From Linnemannia elongata (lineage: Eukaryota; Mortierellomycota; Mortierellomycetes; Mortierellales; Mortierellaceae), in assembly GCA_036320915.1 (NCBI GenBank), contig JAXBDG010000001.1:310001-374000 (forward strand): DNA of 64,000 bases, in the 5' to 3' direction. Positions 45,451 through 55,923 of the stretch are shown here, piece by piece. The position numbers were made by a program, and so were the translations under genes. Numbering within the stretch: the first letter of the stretch is position 1; each line of letters starts with the position of its first letter. The notes beneath the pieces are model-generated. The model was not told the DNA's origin, ran no database searches, and saw only the letters and a program-made list of their open reading frames with translations.

Positions 45451-48413
45451 ATGGGACGACACAGCAACAACGCAACAGACGGATGGTTCACTATCCAGCT
45501 CAACGACCCATACATCACCATCCCAGACTCTTCTTCTTCCTCCTCATCTTCAAGTAACAGCACACTATCAGATGGTGAACAAGGTCTACTCACCGGCACA
45601 GTCCTGATCCGCGTTTCAAAACCAACCAAGGTCAAATCGCTTTCCTTAACATTCGCTGGCGTTGCAAGGACCACCTTCTACTTCGATTCCTCAAGAATCC
45701 CAGGTGCACGGACGTGTGTTCATAGTGGTGAGTGCTACTTTCATTGTTTGATAACCATTACAACAATCGATGGCGTTCCCCTCATATGCCCGCAGTAATT
45801 TCTCCTCTCGTCTTCTTTCTTTCGACCGAGAAATGTGAGGTCCATTCCCCTTTTACTTTTACTGCTTCAATTTTTCGCTCTGATTTTTTGTTTCTTTGTC
45901 GACCACCCACGAGACACACCACCAGTTCTAAACCGCTTCTTTGAACGTGATTGCTGTGCCAGTTCGAAGTGCTCTCTCCTTTTCTCTTTTCTTTCGCCCC
46001 ATTCGCCACCTTCTCCACGTCCTTCTCGCCTCTCTTCATTGTTTTGTGCCAAACAGAATGCTCCTTCTTCCTCCCTATCATCCCGTCGAAGAAGTATTTG
46101 CCTTTTTTACCTCTTCCCTCCATCACCGCAACGACGACGATATTGTCGGCATGGAAAAACAAAAAAGTCAGAAGCACCGCTCTATCTCCTACTCCCATCC
46201 AACCCCACCCATTCCTCCCACGCCTTTCCCCTCTTTTCTTACAAACGTGGTGACCCTGATCCCTGTTCTTGAACTCAGACAAAGATAAAAGAGCACTGCA
46301 AGCCCTTGAGTACATTATGTTGTTATTATCTTCCCCGATCGACAGTGCACCGTGAGGGCATTTTTTACAAGTGACATCATCTCCACTCATCTTGTCCAAA
46401 TGGAGTTTTGTTTGTGAATCGGGGTCAATTAGTTCTTGTGCGCTTTGAGCACCATTTTGCAATGTGGAACCGTACTACTCAACCCTATTTGCTCATGGCC
46501 AGGGGACCCCTTCTATTGAGAACAATTGGATGGAAGAGTCAATTTTAGCGAGGTATATTTTCCTTCTTTTTCCTCGGTGTGGGTAAACATGCGTGGCGAT
46601 CAAGTTTGACTGTGGATGTTGACTATATTTGTACTCGACAATTAACGAGAGGAATGAAGCAAGGAGGCGAGGACAGGGGAAAAGGGGAAAAGGGGTTATT
46701 TGACCTACAGATATCTTTTTCGAGTCCAGCTATGTATATGAGATGAGATGCGCAAACGCCTTTCCCTTCCTCTTGAAACCCCGTTGAGGAGAGAAACCTC
46801 TCTGTCAGGGCGCATTGACACAATCAAGAAACGGGTCCCTGCGGGATAATATGTGCTTGTTGCCCTGTTTTGTTTCGCGTGGCCTGGGAGTGTCAGAACC
46901 AAAAAAAAATGCAACCTATTTCTGGACTCTCTCCCCTTTCCCTTCACTTGTTACAAACATATTGAGATTGACCTTGAACCTTCTTCTCCTTTGTGCTTGC
47001 TAATCAAATCAATCAGATAAACACCAGTACGAATGTACACTCATCGAACAGACAGAACTGTTTCTGTCGCCGACTACAACCGCCCATACCAACAACAACA
47101 ACAACAACAGCCACCCACATGTCCTACCTGCAGGCACTCATAGGTTCGCCTTTACGTTTACCCTCCACGATCGACTCCCCGCCGTCATCTCTTCAAGGGC
47201 CGTCAACATCCAGTACCGCCTCACCGCTTCTCTCCACACGGTGTCCTTCCTCCCCTTCTCGTCACCTCATATTGTTTCAAGGCCCGTCGTGCTTTTGCAG
47301 AGAGATGAGTTGCCATCGGATGATCTCTTCAACACTGAGGTCCTTAGGATTGCCACACAAAATTCGAGTCGGTTGTTGGGTCATGTCAGTATTCCCTGTT
47401 CTGTGATTCCTCAGTCTGGGACGATCCCTCTAAATGTCAACTTGGGCCTCAAGGGCAACGCCTCGTCGGTCACCAAGATCACGATCGAGTTATTGGAGCG
47501 CATCCTTGCCGTCGATGATGCTGAAGACCAAAACGATGTATTGTTGCATGAGCGGCTGGTGACACGACAGAACTGCCCGCTCCATGACTGGCCTGGCTCG
47601 ACGTTGGAGGAGCCAGTGGTGATCACCAAGCGACTCTTGTTCAAGGTCCCTCAATTGCCTCTTTCCGCCTGGTCCTCGGTCGATAATGAAGAGATCACCT
47701 CACTGGCAAGTTATCGAGCTGGCCTCGAGAAAGGCCTTATCCACGCCTCTGGAGATTACCAGCTAGGATCCCTGTCCAACAACAACTCCACCACCACTAA
47801 TAACAGCGACAATGGCGAGGACAGGAGGTACATCCGTATTCGACACTTGATCCGGTTCACCTTCCAGATCCGCGGTCTCACCGACCCATCCACCTCCTCC
47901 TCTGAGTCAGGAACCATCGAGACGGAATCGTTGCAAAAGGAGACCGATGTCTGGATCATCGGCAACCAAGAGTACCGCGAGGACGACACACTCCCACCCA
48001 GCTATTACCGGTCCTTCTCCACCACTCTCGTCGACAGTGACAAGATTCCCGAGATGGATCAGCGTGCAATTGAGGCCCTCCAGGATGACATCCCCGATCT
48101 TATTTCCCCACCTCGCTACGAGGACTGTCTCACTCGTCTCACACACACCGTCTCGTCTTCGTCGACCGTCGCTGGAAGTTCTGGAGATGGATCAAGATCG
48201 AGTTCTGTGTCGAGTTCTCCAACACTGGCGTCTTGGCGTCCTTCTGTCGAGAGCCGGAGGGGTGAGATGATGATGGATAGGAATATTTCGCATTTCAGTC
48301 TGAACGACAGTCTTGCGGAGAGCCATTCTAGTCAGGATACTTTTGCGTATGACTTGCAGGCTTATTCTAATCGGTACTCGCATGCCAGCCCTGTTGTCGT
48401 CTTCGCCACGTAG
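45451..48413 (+). CDS. Alpha-arrestin (ART-like) with PPxY motifs
   Basis: Adaptor linking plasma-membrane transporters to Rsp5/Nedd4-type ubiquitin ligases for endocytosis. Exons 45451-45727 and 47017-48413 give 557 aa in phase, separated by a 1289-bp intron. The arrestin N fold is visible: FTIQLNDPYITIPD, LTGTVLIRVSKPTKVKSLSL, TFAGVARTTF, then HVLPAGTHRFAFTFTLHDRL and RAVNIQYRLTASL. The arrestin C fold follows: VSIPCSVIPQSGTIPLNVNL, TKITIELLERIL and WSSVDNEEITSLA. Two PPxY motifs, PPSY near residue 418 and PPRY near 456, are the expected ligase-binding sites, followed by a Ser-rich tail. The start at 45451 was preferred to the in-frame ATG at 45031 because the interval is a CT-rich leader that would encode a spurious hydrophobic stretch. 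Confidence 0.9.
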
Positions 48414-49057
48414 TCGACCTTTTTTTTTTTTTTTTTTTTTCTTTGCTCTTTTACTATTTCATTCTACTCGTAGAGAATAAAAAAGATAACAAACACACTG
48501 TCCATGCATTTGATCTTTGTTCCTTGTGCGCTCCAGGGACCAATTATTCACAAAAAAAAAAAGAAAGCATGACGATGACGACGATGATACACAGCGAAAA
48601 CCACAAAAACCTACACACACTTTTCCGAGACCTGCTCGATCATTGCACCCCCTCCCACATAATAAAACATAACAAAAATCATATCTCCTGTCTAATCATC
48701 TCAAAACACCGATAAGATTAGTTATTAATTTCGTCTTACAGGCTCAACAGTGTTGTGTCAAAAATATGAAAGTGATATATGGGTGAGAGAGAGTGTATAT
48801 GCAAAAGTGTGAAAATGACGTGAGCTGCACAGAAACGTATCCTTCTATTTTTCTATATCTGCCTTTGCTTCATATAATACTCTTTTCACCTGCGTAATCA
48901 TGCAGCCGCTGCGACAAATAACTGCTGAACATCTCACACACCTTGTACACACACACAACAAACAGTCTACGTTCAATTTCACAGAGACGTTTACACTGTG
49001 AGAGGAATTTTAATAGGGTACACCGCTGTGAATACGCAAGTGCACTTGGCCTACATA
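48414..49057. other. Convergent 3' intergenic region
   Basis: 644 bp between two stop codons. It starts with a T21 run (48420-48440) and AATAAA-type sequence near 48476, consistent with 3' processing of the arrestin transcript. No gene seen. Confidence 0.6.
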
Positions 49058-49630
49058 CTACTCGACCCTGTCCAATTGACAGTTCAGAGTCCTTCCGACT
49101 CCCATGGACCTCATCTCCAGAGCTGTGATATCGGGACTCTTGGTCAGGAAGTAAGGCTCAATGGCATATTGAATGGCGTAGACATTATTGCCAAGAACCT
49201 TCTTGAAGACAAATGGTTCAGCAAAGGCGGGACTGCGAGATGTGGGCCACCAATGAAAGTCGCCGTCGGTCTTGACGAAGCCAATTCTGCTTTCATCACT
49301 AGGGCGGTCGGGAAGCTTGAAGAAGACGGTATCGCCGGCGTCCACAATCGATCTTCCCTCACAGCTGTTGTCTTTGCAGAGCTCAAACGTAAAGAGCATA
49401 TCTTTTCCTGAGCCTGCCTGCAAGTAATCCCATCCATCACCGTAGCGCACGATCTTGATGTTGCCAATGGCGCACTCGAGATTGTATGGAACCCCCGTGG
49501 ATACAGGAGCTCCAGCACTGTCAAGGAGCGGCTCGTCGAAGAATTTCACGACAGGCGCTTGGACGTCCATGAAAGAGGCTAGAACGCCAGCGCAAGACGC
49601 TAAAGCTGCCAGATGCGAAAGAGAATGCAT
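49058..49630 (-). CDS. Small secreted protein of unknown function
   Basis: Single-exon 190-aa protein. The N-terminus MHSLSHLAALASCAGVLASF is a plausible signal peptide, with a cleavage region near DVQA. The mature part has about four Cys (ECAIG, ELCKDNSCEG, TLNCQ), many aromatics (DFHWWPTS, YGDGWDYLQ) and alternating hydrophobic residues suggesting a beta-rich fold. I do not recognise the family. No transmembrane helix follows the signal, so it should be secreted or wall-associated. Transcribed convergently with the arrestin gene; its upstream side leads to the foldback-element region. Confidence 0.75.
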   Translation of the reverse strand: MHSLSHLAALASCAGVLASFMDVQAPVVKFFDEPLLDSAGAPVSTGVPYNLECAIGNIKIVRYGDGWDYLQAGSGKDMLFTFELCKDNSCEGRSIVDAGDTVFFKLPDRPSDESRIGFVKTDGDFHWWPTSRSPAFAEPFVFKKVLGNNVYAIQYAIEPYFLTKSPDITALEMRSMGVGRTLNCQLDRVE

Positions 49631-50636
49631 CTTCTACAGCGCAGTTTTGGATGTCCATGATGCAAATACACAACGAGCCGTAAATGGGAGATTGAGAAAA
49701 ATGATACATACGGAGTACAGTTCCTTGTAAACATCAAACAACAGCGTTACACTGTTTGCGGGTGTAAAGTTCTGAAATCCTTAAATTGACTGAGGTTGTT
49801 GCTTGATTCGGAACACTGTACACTGTGAGTGGATGAATGCGCGTTTGGATAAGAGTTCAGATGGAAATATGTACGGCAAAAGTCTACTTGGTTTGAAATC
49901 GATAGGCGAATGAAGGAAGAGTTGCTTACCTTGTGTGTAGTTGAAGAGGGCTAATGGACAAGAAGAAGTTGCTGATGGAGCCTTTGTTTATACAAGAACG
50001 AACAGTCATCAGTATTGAAGTGCAAAGTGTAGCATGCGCGCCATGTGCCATATGTAAATATGTTGCTAGCATTTTGTGCTTAGTTCATCCGCAACGTCGG
50101 TTGACGATCATGCGCATAAAAACCACATATTCAGCTCTTTGATAGAAACAAAAGAGTACGATGCTCAACGAGCAGAAGAAAATGGACCCAGCTATGCACG
50201 AAAGAACACACATAGAGACTGCACTGCTTACGGGATATGCTCGATTACTCGCCTCTCCCATTTTCTTACCAGGCACAGCAATCGTTACTTTCAGGCGTTG
50301 CACTCGCCTAGTTTTTCCCCACAGACTATTGAACGTGTCTTATTTCCTTTGGGGTTTGTGCTCATCGTTTTCCTCACAATGTTGCATGATTTTTTTTTAT
50401 TTTGCACGCAGCATTGTGCTCCATTTGTTTTCTCTCAGGACACCACCTGGAACCCCTGCTTTAATTCTTTTCCAGAGTTCTGGTTAGTCGCTCGGGATTG
50501 GAAATGGAATATTTAGATTTGCGAAATTGTAGCGTGGCGCTCTTCTCTATGGTATGTTGGGCGGTATTCCAAGTCCATATGTTTTCTTAAACCCCTGCAC
50601 CATCCCATGCCTTCTCCCCCTATTTTTTTGTTCATG
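49631..50636. other. Intergenic region before the foldback element
   Basis: About 1 kb with no recognised gene; short open frames only. It presumably contains the promoter of the secreted-protein gene and then unassigned sequence up to the left arm of the element. Confidence 0.5.
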
Positions 50637-51249
50637 CGCTGTGCATACATTTTCTACTTTTGATATTCTGCAACCAAAATAAGGGTAGGTTTCTTGAACA
50701 AGAGGGAGAAGAGTGACCAGAGAACGGGAGATGATTGGGTGAGACTTTGTTTAATAAAGAACTGAGTTATGGACTAATTGACCACCTAAGTGTGGTGGAT
50801 TAGTGTTTAACTATGGATTGATCTATGGTTGGTTTTTCTATAGAATCCTATGCTGACGTAGTGTTAGAAGTTCTAGGGTTGGTGTTGACGTGGTGTTAGA
50901 ACTTCTAGGGTTGGTATTAACGTGGTGTTAGAACTTCTAGGGTTGGTGTCGACGTGGTGTTAGAAGTTTAAGGTTGGTGGCGTTTAGAAAGTTCCGGGTT
51001 GGTGGCGTCATATCAGATTTTCACTCTGATAGACTCCTTCACGTCGTGGTAATTACATTCTTGGAGTGAATGTACATCAGCCCTTCTCCCTGACCCTTTG
51101 TGGTGACTTTGACCTTGCTCAAAGGCAGACCTTTCTTGAAAAGACGGCTTAAAGTGTAAAATCGTTTGCCACCAATTTTTTTATATAGATTCAGCTAGGA
51201 TCATGCCGCGTTTGCGATGTTGTCGACAGCAATACCCTGTTTCCTCTCT
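50637..51249 (+). repeat. Left inverted arm of the foldback element
   Basis: Outer end CGCTGTGCATAC, inner end around GTTTCCTCT. It contains about four 32-bp tandem units (50854-50975) with consensus-like core TGTTAGAACTTCTAGGGTTG and a degenerate fifth unit. Confidence 0.9.
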
Positions 51250-51787
51250 GCGCTAACCGTTACAAACGGAGCCCATTTGTTGTGCTAAGAGAAATGAAGT
51301 ATATGAGAGTGAAGGAGAGTGTATATGAAAGGCGAGAAAAGGAAGTGAGGCGGACTGAGATTGTTGTTTTTGGAAACAGAAAGTAAAGTGCTTGACGAAA
51401 ATGATCAGTTGAATCGTGACTCCGGCTTTTTTTTTATATGCTCATTCACCAACGTTCCGACCGACCCCCCAAAATCCTGTAATTCATTCTTTACCAATTG
51501 CCTTTTTTTGCATAGACTGACATTGGATCATCGCCGGAATTGAGAAGCCAGAATCGTTTCGATCAATTAAATGAAGTACATTCGTCAAGATTTCCTTTGT
51601 CAGCTTGCAGGATTTTCATTGTTTTTAACTACCTTTAAACTATGTTTATTTACTCCCTCAATCCTATACGACCTTGTATCCAAGGTTGGAGTTTCTACTC
51701 AAAGTCTTTTGTATTTGACTTAAATGCATGCTTTTGCATGGGTTTGGCACGGGACGAGCAGATTTTATTGCACCAAAAGCTCAAAAG

Positions 51788-52433
51788 AGGAAACGGGGAA
51801 CTGCTGTTGACAAAATCGCAAACGTGGCATGATCCTAACTGAATCTATGGAAAAAAAAATTGGTGGCAAACGATTTAACGATTTCACACTTTAAGTCGCC
51901 TGGTCAAGAAAGGTCTGCCTTTGAGCAAGGTCAAAGTCACCACAAATGGTAAGGGAGAAGGGCTGATGTACATTCACTCCATGAATGCAATTTACCGCGA
52001 CGTGAAGGAGTTTGTCAGAGTAAAAATCAGATATGACGCCACCAACCTAGAACTTTCTAAACGCCACCAACCTTAAACTTCTAACACCACATCAACACCA
52101 ACCCTAGAACTTTTGACACCACGTCGACACTAACCTCAGAACTTCTAACACCACATCAACACCAACCCTAGAACTTCTATCACCACGTCAACACCAACCC
52201 TAGAACTTCTAACACTACGTCAGCATAGGATTCTCAACCAACCATAGATCAATCCATAGATAAACACTAATCCACCACACTTAGGTAGTCAGTCAGTCCT
52301 TAACTCAGTTCTTTATTAAACAAAGCCGCACCCAATCATATCCCGCGCTCTGGTCACTCTTCTCCCTCTTGTTCAAGAAACCTACCCCTATTTTGGTTGG
52401 AGAATATCAAAAGTAGAAAATGTATGCACAGCG
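51788..52433 (-). repeat. Right inverted arm of the foldback element
   Basis: Reverse complement of the left arm, ending in GTATGCACAGCG. Its tandem array (about 52080-52222) has one more unit than the left arm by my reading. Confidence 0.9.
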
Positions 52434-54675
52434 TCCTGATCAAAGTTGTTGTTGAGTTCCGGCAGCGGCCTCCTTTGCATCCAAATAACAAAAAGTAAAA
52501 AGTAGAGTTTGATACCGAATATGGGTGAAGGAACTCGTCTTGGTCCTTTGCACGGTCCGGGATGAGGATGTCGGCCCTATCGACCTGGCTGGTGGTGGCG
52601 GTGGTGAGGTTTTTTACCTGTGGAAAACGTCTTGCTGGCTATTCGTTGCTCTTGTGACCGCTGTTCTTGGGAGAGAACCTTGGATCTTTTGAAGACTGTC
52701 GTTATGTTGTTGCTTCTAGACTTGGAGGATAGTACCTAAGTCGAATGGGTTGCGGAATGTTGGAATGGAGGAATGGAGAAAAAGGAAAAAAAAAAAATGG
52801 TTGTTTTTGGTGGCGGCATAGCCACTTGTGAGAGCCTCCTTCAACGCTCTTTATATTTGCCACCAAAAACTACTCTTTCACTTCATCGAGGGATCACGGC
52901 CAGAAACTATTGTTTCCTTGTTCATTTGAGAGAGAGTTCTTTATTGTAACTACTGTGGATGATACGTCTTGTTGGCTCTCTCGTTTGGTACTACTGCTTT
53001 GACTGTAGCTCTTCTCCATAGCTGAGGAGATGAGGATCTACTCCACTCACTGCTTTGGTGAAGGAGTGAACCCCTCAATTTTCGGTCACTTGTCTGTCTG
53101 GACCTGAGGCAATATTCGCGAGTCTGACAGTAGCTGATAGAGCTGGTTACGTGGATTTCTGGAAGACAGGAAAAAGAATACACACACTCTGGTAGACGAG
53201 TTTACAAACTCGCTTCTCTCGACCATAGACAAACTCACATCCTCTCCTTGAATGAGTTCCCTCTGACATTTGTAAGGTAGGGGATGCAGCCTATGCTTTT
53301 CCTTCGATGTGTCCAAGATCAAAAAAAAACATATGCTCCAACAAAATAGCTGGGATCAGCCCAAGGGTCTTCGATGTTTGAGGGTAACACTTTCACCAGG
53401 GTTCCAGCTAAGTGTCTTTGCCTGGCATCTTGTGAGCAATTGTCGCTCGCGCTTGTCTTTACATTCTTTTCAAGTCTGGGAAATATTGTCAGGACAATTA
53501 TTTGTCTCGTTGGCGGGACTTTCTGTGTGGGTGACAACTAACCCTGTATTTCCTATTGTCTTTGATGCGATAGGAGCTTGTCTCCGATTACTCATGGAGC
53601 CAATCTCGTCTTTGGCTAGATAAAGACGAAAGGAAAGGCAACGGGATATTGCCAGAATCATCTTGGCTGAGGGAATGTTCTTTAAGGATGCCAGTAGCAC
53701 CTCATGTATGTTTGCATTGCTTGCTTTCTTCTGCGATGATATTTTGGTTGCTGACGAAATCATTATCAGCAGGGCAACCTGGTACATTAGCATGGATAAC
53801 TGTGGTAAATAGAGTACCAACTATTTAGCAACGCTCATCTTTGCGGTGTTCTGTGGGTCTGAATTTGACTCTGAAAATGTATGTGACTGAGGTTATCACC
53901 ATACACATAACAGAAAGCAATTGCGGACTAAATTGCAGTAATACGGTGATGAGTTTCTTAGGAGTTGAGAAAACAAGCTTTCATCACTTTCAATAGCGAC
54001 ACAAATCAACCCCGCATGTAGTCCTTGTGCATGAAGGCCCCCGCACCAATCGATTATGTTTTCATGGGTTGCCGACATGGTCCATGACCAAGAACCTCGC
54101 CTTTGAACCTTGCCATTTGAAATAGAAAAATAAAAGGGCTGACACTTTTCCATTGCGCTCGTTAAGTCGAAGTTAAGCATATCTCACCAGGAATACTATT
54201 GTTTAAAGCTCGTCCCCTCTGAGCCTTAATGCCGAATATCTTGTCCCTGGATCGAACTTGATATATGGACTTGAGGAGCTGCCATTCCTGCTTTTGGATC
54301 CAACTCCCTTCCCCCTTTCTATAATGCCAAAGTGGCCATGCACTATTCACCACTACTCTCGTCCCTTTTTAACGGCTGCTGTGCTAACTTGGCTTGTAAC
54401 TTGGTTGTCCGCTCGCCTTACTGGAAAACAGAATTTGTGGATCTTAATCGAGTCACGACCCAGTCATAGAAGATGGGTGGGAAGTGGTAACCCACATTGT
54501 GATCTGAAACGAAACAACGGGTAAAAAGAAAAATGGCGAAGCAGCATAGGTTTGCCATGGCTACTGACCCACCATTCCTCCTCACTCACCCCCCATACTT
54601 GCAGCATTACACTCTACAAAATTGCTCAAAATCATTATTTATCGGCATTGTTTTCTTTATCCCATCCAACTGTAA
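52434..54675. other. Unassigned region, possibly containing degenerate sequence
   Basis: About 2.2 kb. A short inverted repeat pairs TGTTTTTGGTGGC (52802-52814) with GCCACCAAAAAC (52859-52870). Minus-strand open frames at 53470-53820, 53896-54180 and 54162-54353 have fairly protein-like composition (for example WPLWHYRKGEGSWIQKQEWQ), but no family was recognised and no consistent exon chain could be built, so they are not called as genes. Confidence 0.4.
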
Positions 54676-55374
54676 CTATGGCAATGTATTGTTCGCCTTC
54701 CACATCTCCCCACCGTCGGTCCCATCAGGTCCCCCATTTGTATACACCTCCTTCTTCCAGATAGGCACTTGGACTTTCAACTCATCAATCAACCAATGCA
54801 CAGCTTCAAGCCCTTGGACACGATGACCCGACGAGACCGCAATCACAACACTTGTCTCTCCGACGGGGCAGTCGCCAATCTTGTGAACAATTGCGACATG
54901 GATCAGGTCGTCCCATTTCTGTCGAGCGGCGGTGATCAAGGATTGGATTGACTTTTCGGCCATTGGGATGTAGGCTTCGTAGGCTAGGGTCTTGACTTCT
55001 TTGTCTGTTTTTTTTTTTTGTGGAAATAGAAAAGAAGAGAGGAGGAGAGAAAAAGGAGGAGTGGGGTGGTGAGTTTTGAGTGCTTATTGTCGTTTCGTTT
55101 TCCTGTTTCCAATTAAACCATGCGCAGTCATCTCGACTCAAAAAGTCTAGAAAGCAAAACCGTCCATCCCCCACGCTCCTGTTCTATTAACGAGAAAAGT
55201 AAAGGCGACCACAGGGATTAAAAAAACTGAACAATAATGGCATAAAGTACCTTCAAAGTTATCGCGTGTGGTGCCAGAGAAGGTCGAAATGGCTCCTGCC
55301 TTTGGGTCCGCCACGGCCTTTGCAATCTCGTCCAGGCTAATGATGTCGGCCGTGATCTTGACGATGTCCTTCAT
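54676..55374 (-). CDS. Molybdopterin synthase catalytic (large) subunit, MoaE/MOCS2B
   Basis: Transfers sulfur from the MoaD/MOCS2A thiocarboxylate to precursor Z to form molybdopterin, in the cytosol; needed for nitrate reductase and other molybdoenzymes. Exons 55374-55251 and 55004-54676 give 150 aa, the usual size. Seen: the start MKDIVKITADIISLDEIAKA, GAISTFSGTTRDNFEG (the FxGxxRD motif), LAYEAYIPMAEKSIQSL, VAIVHKIGDCPVGETSVVIA, the HR of SSGHR, and the catalytic-lysine region VPIWKKEVYTNGG. The intron lies inside the segment between the FxGxxRD motif and LAYEAY. Tandem with and 549 bp downstream of the PRL gene on the same strand. Confidence 0.95.
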
Positions 55375-55923
55375 TGCTTTTGGGTTATAATGTGGATGAG
55401 TTGGATGGATTGCTTGGTGGTTGTGAAAAAAGTCTTGCAGTTGTCTTGCGGGGTGTCCTGAAAGGAGTCTTGGTTGGTTGAGTTGTCGTAAGAGTGTGAT
55501 GGGCAGTTGAATGAAAAAGAAGAAAAGAGAAAAGAGAGAGAGAAGTGCATGCAATTGTGTGAACGAGAAAATAAAGTTTCCGCGAGTGAAGTAAAAAAAA
55601 AAAAAAAAATGGGTCACACATAATGCTGGAGAGAGGCGGAGAGAAATGTGGAGACTGTCAGTTTGACACACCATTCACTAACTTACACATCTACAGTGCT
55701 CAAAACCATGTATTAAGGTCGATTGACACGCCTTTAGCATAAAGATACAAACACATCGCCGTAGATCAAATATTGGTTTGCAATGAAGGGTATGTCAACG
55801 AAGCAGAAAAAGATGAAAAAAGGGGTCTGATGTCGATATCGACCAGACCTTCCTTTTCACGAGAAAAAGACAGAAAGTCTCCTCATGTTTACAATCTTCC
55901 TGTACGCCCCTGGTTAAGTTATT
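55375..55923. other. Intergenic region upstream of MoaE
   Basis: 549 bp with an A17 tract near 55593-55610; it should contain the MoaE promoter and the 3' end of the PRL transcript. No gene recognised. Confidence 0.55.

Larger units (their letters stand above)
50637..52433. mobile_element. Foldback-type / non-autonomous DNA element with ~610-645-bp inverted arms
   Basis: Left arm about 50637-51249 and right arm about 51788-52433 are inverted copies. Both begin, from outside in, CGCTGTGCATACATTTTCTA, then the same order of blocks: GGGTAGGTTTCTTGAACAAG, TTTAATAAAGAACTGAGTTA, CACCTAAGTGTGGTGG (left; one mismatch right), a 32-bp tandem array, AAAGGCAGACCTTTCTTGA, CGTTTGCCACCAA, AGGATCATGCC and GTTTCCTCT. 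Scattered mismatches show the copies have diverged. The ~540-bp centre has no open frame resembling a transposase. Structure matches foldback elements or very large MITEs. A clear target-site duplication was not found at the ends. Confidence 0.9.

Noticed and set aside
52900..53340. AT-rich AGTTCTTTATTGTAAC region considered as a solo LTR
   Set aside because: No matching second copy, no clear TG...CA ends and no primer-binding site could be established in the window.
54150..54190. GAAGTTAAGCAT sequence resembling part of a 5S rRNA gene
   Set aside because: The rest of the 5S sequence and its internal control regions are not present.
53896..54353. Two minus-strand open frames with protein-like composition
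   Set aside because: They could be decayed exons, but no family was recognised and no consistent GT-AG chain could be built between them.
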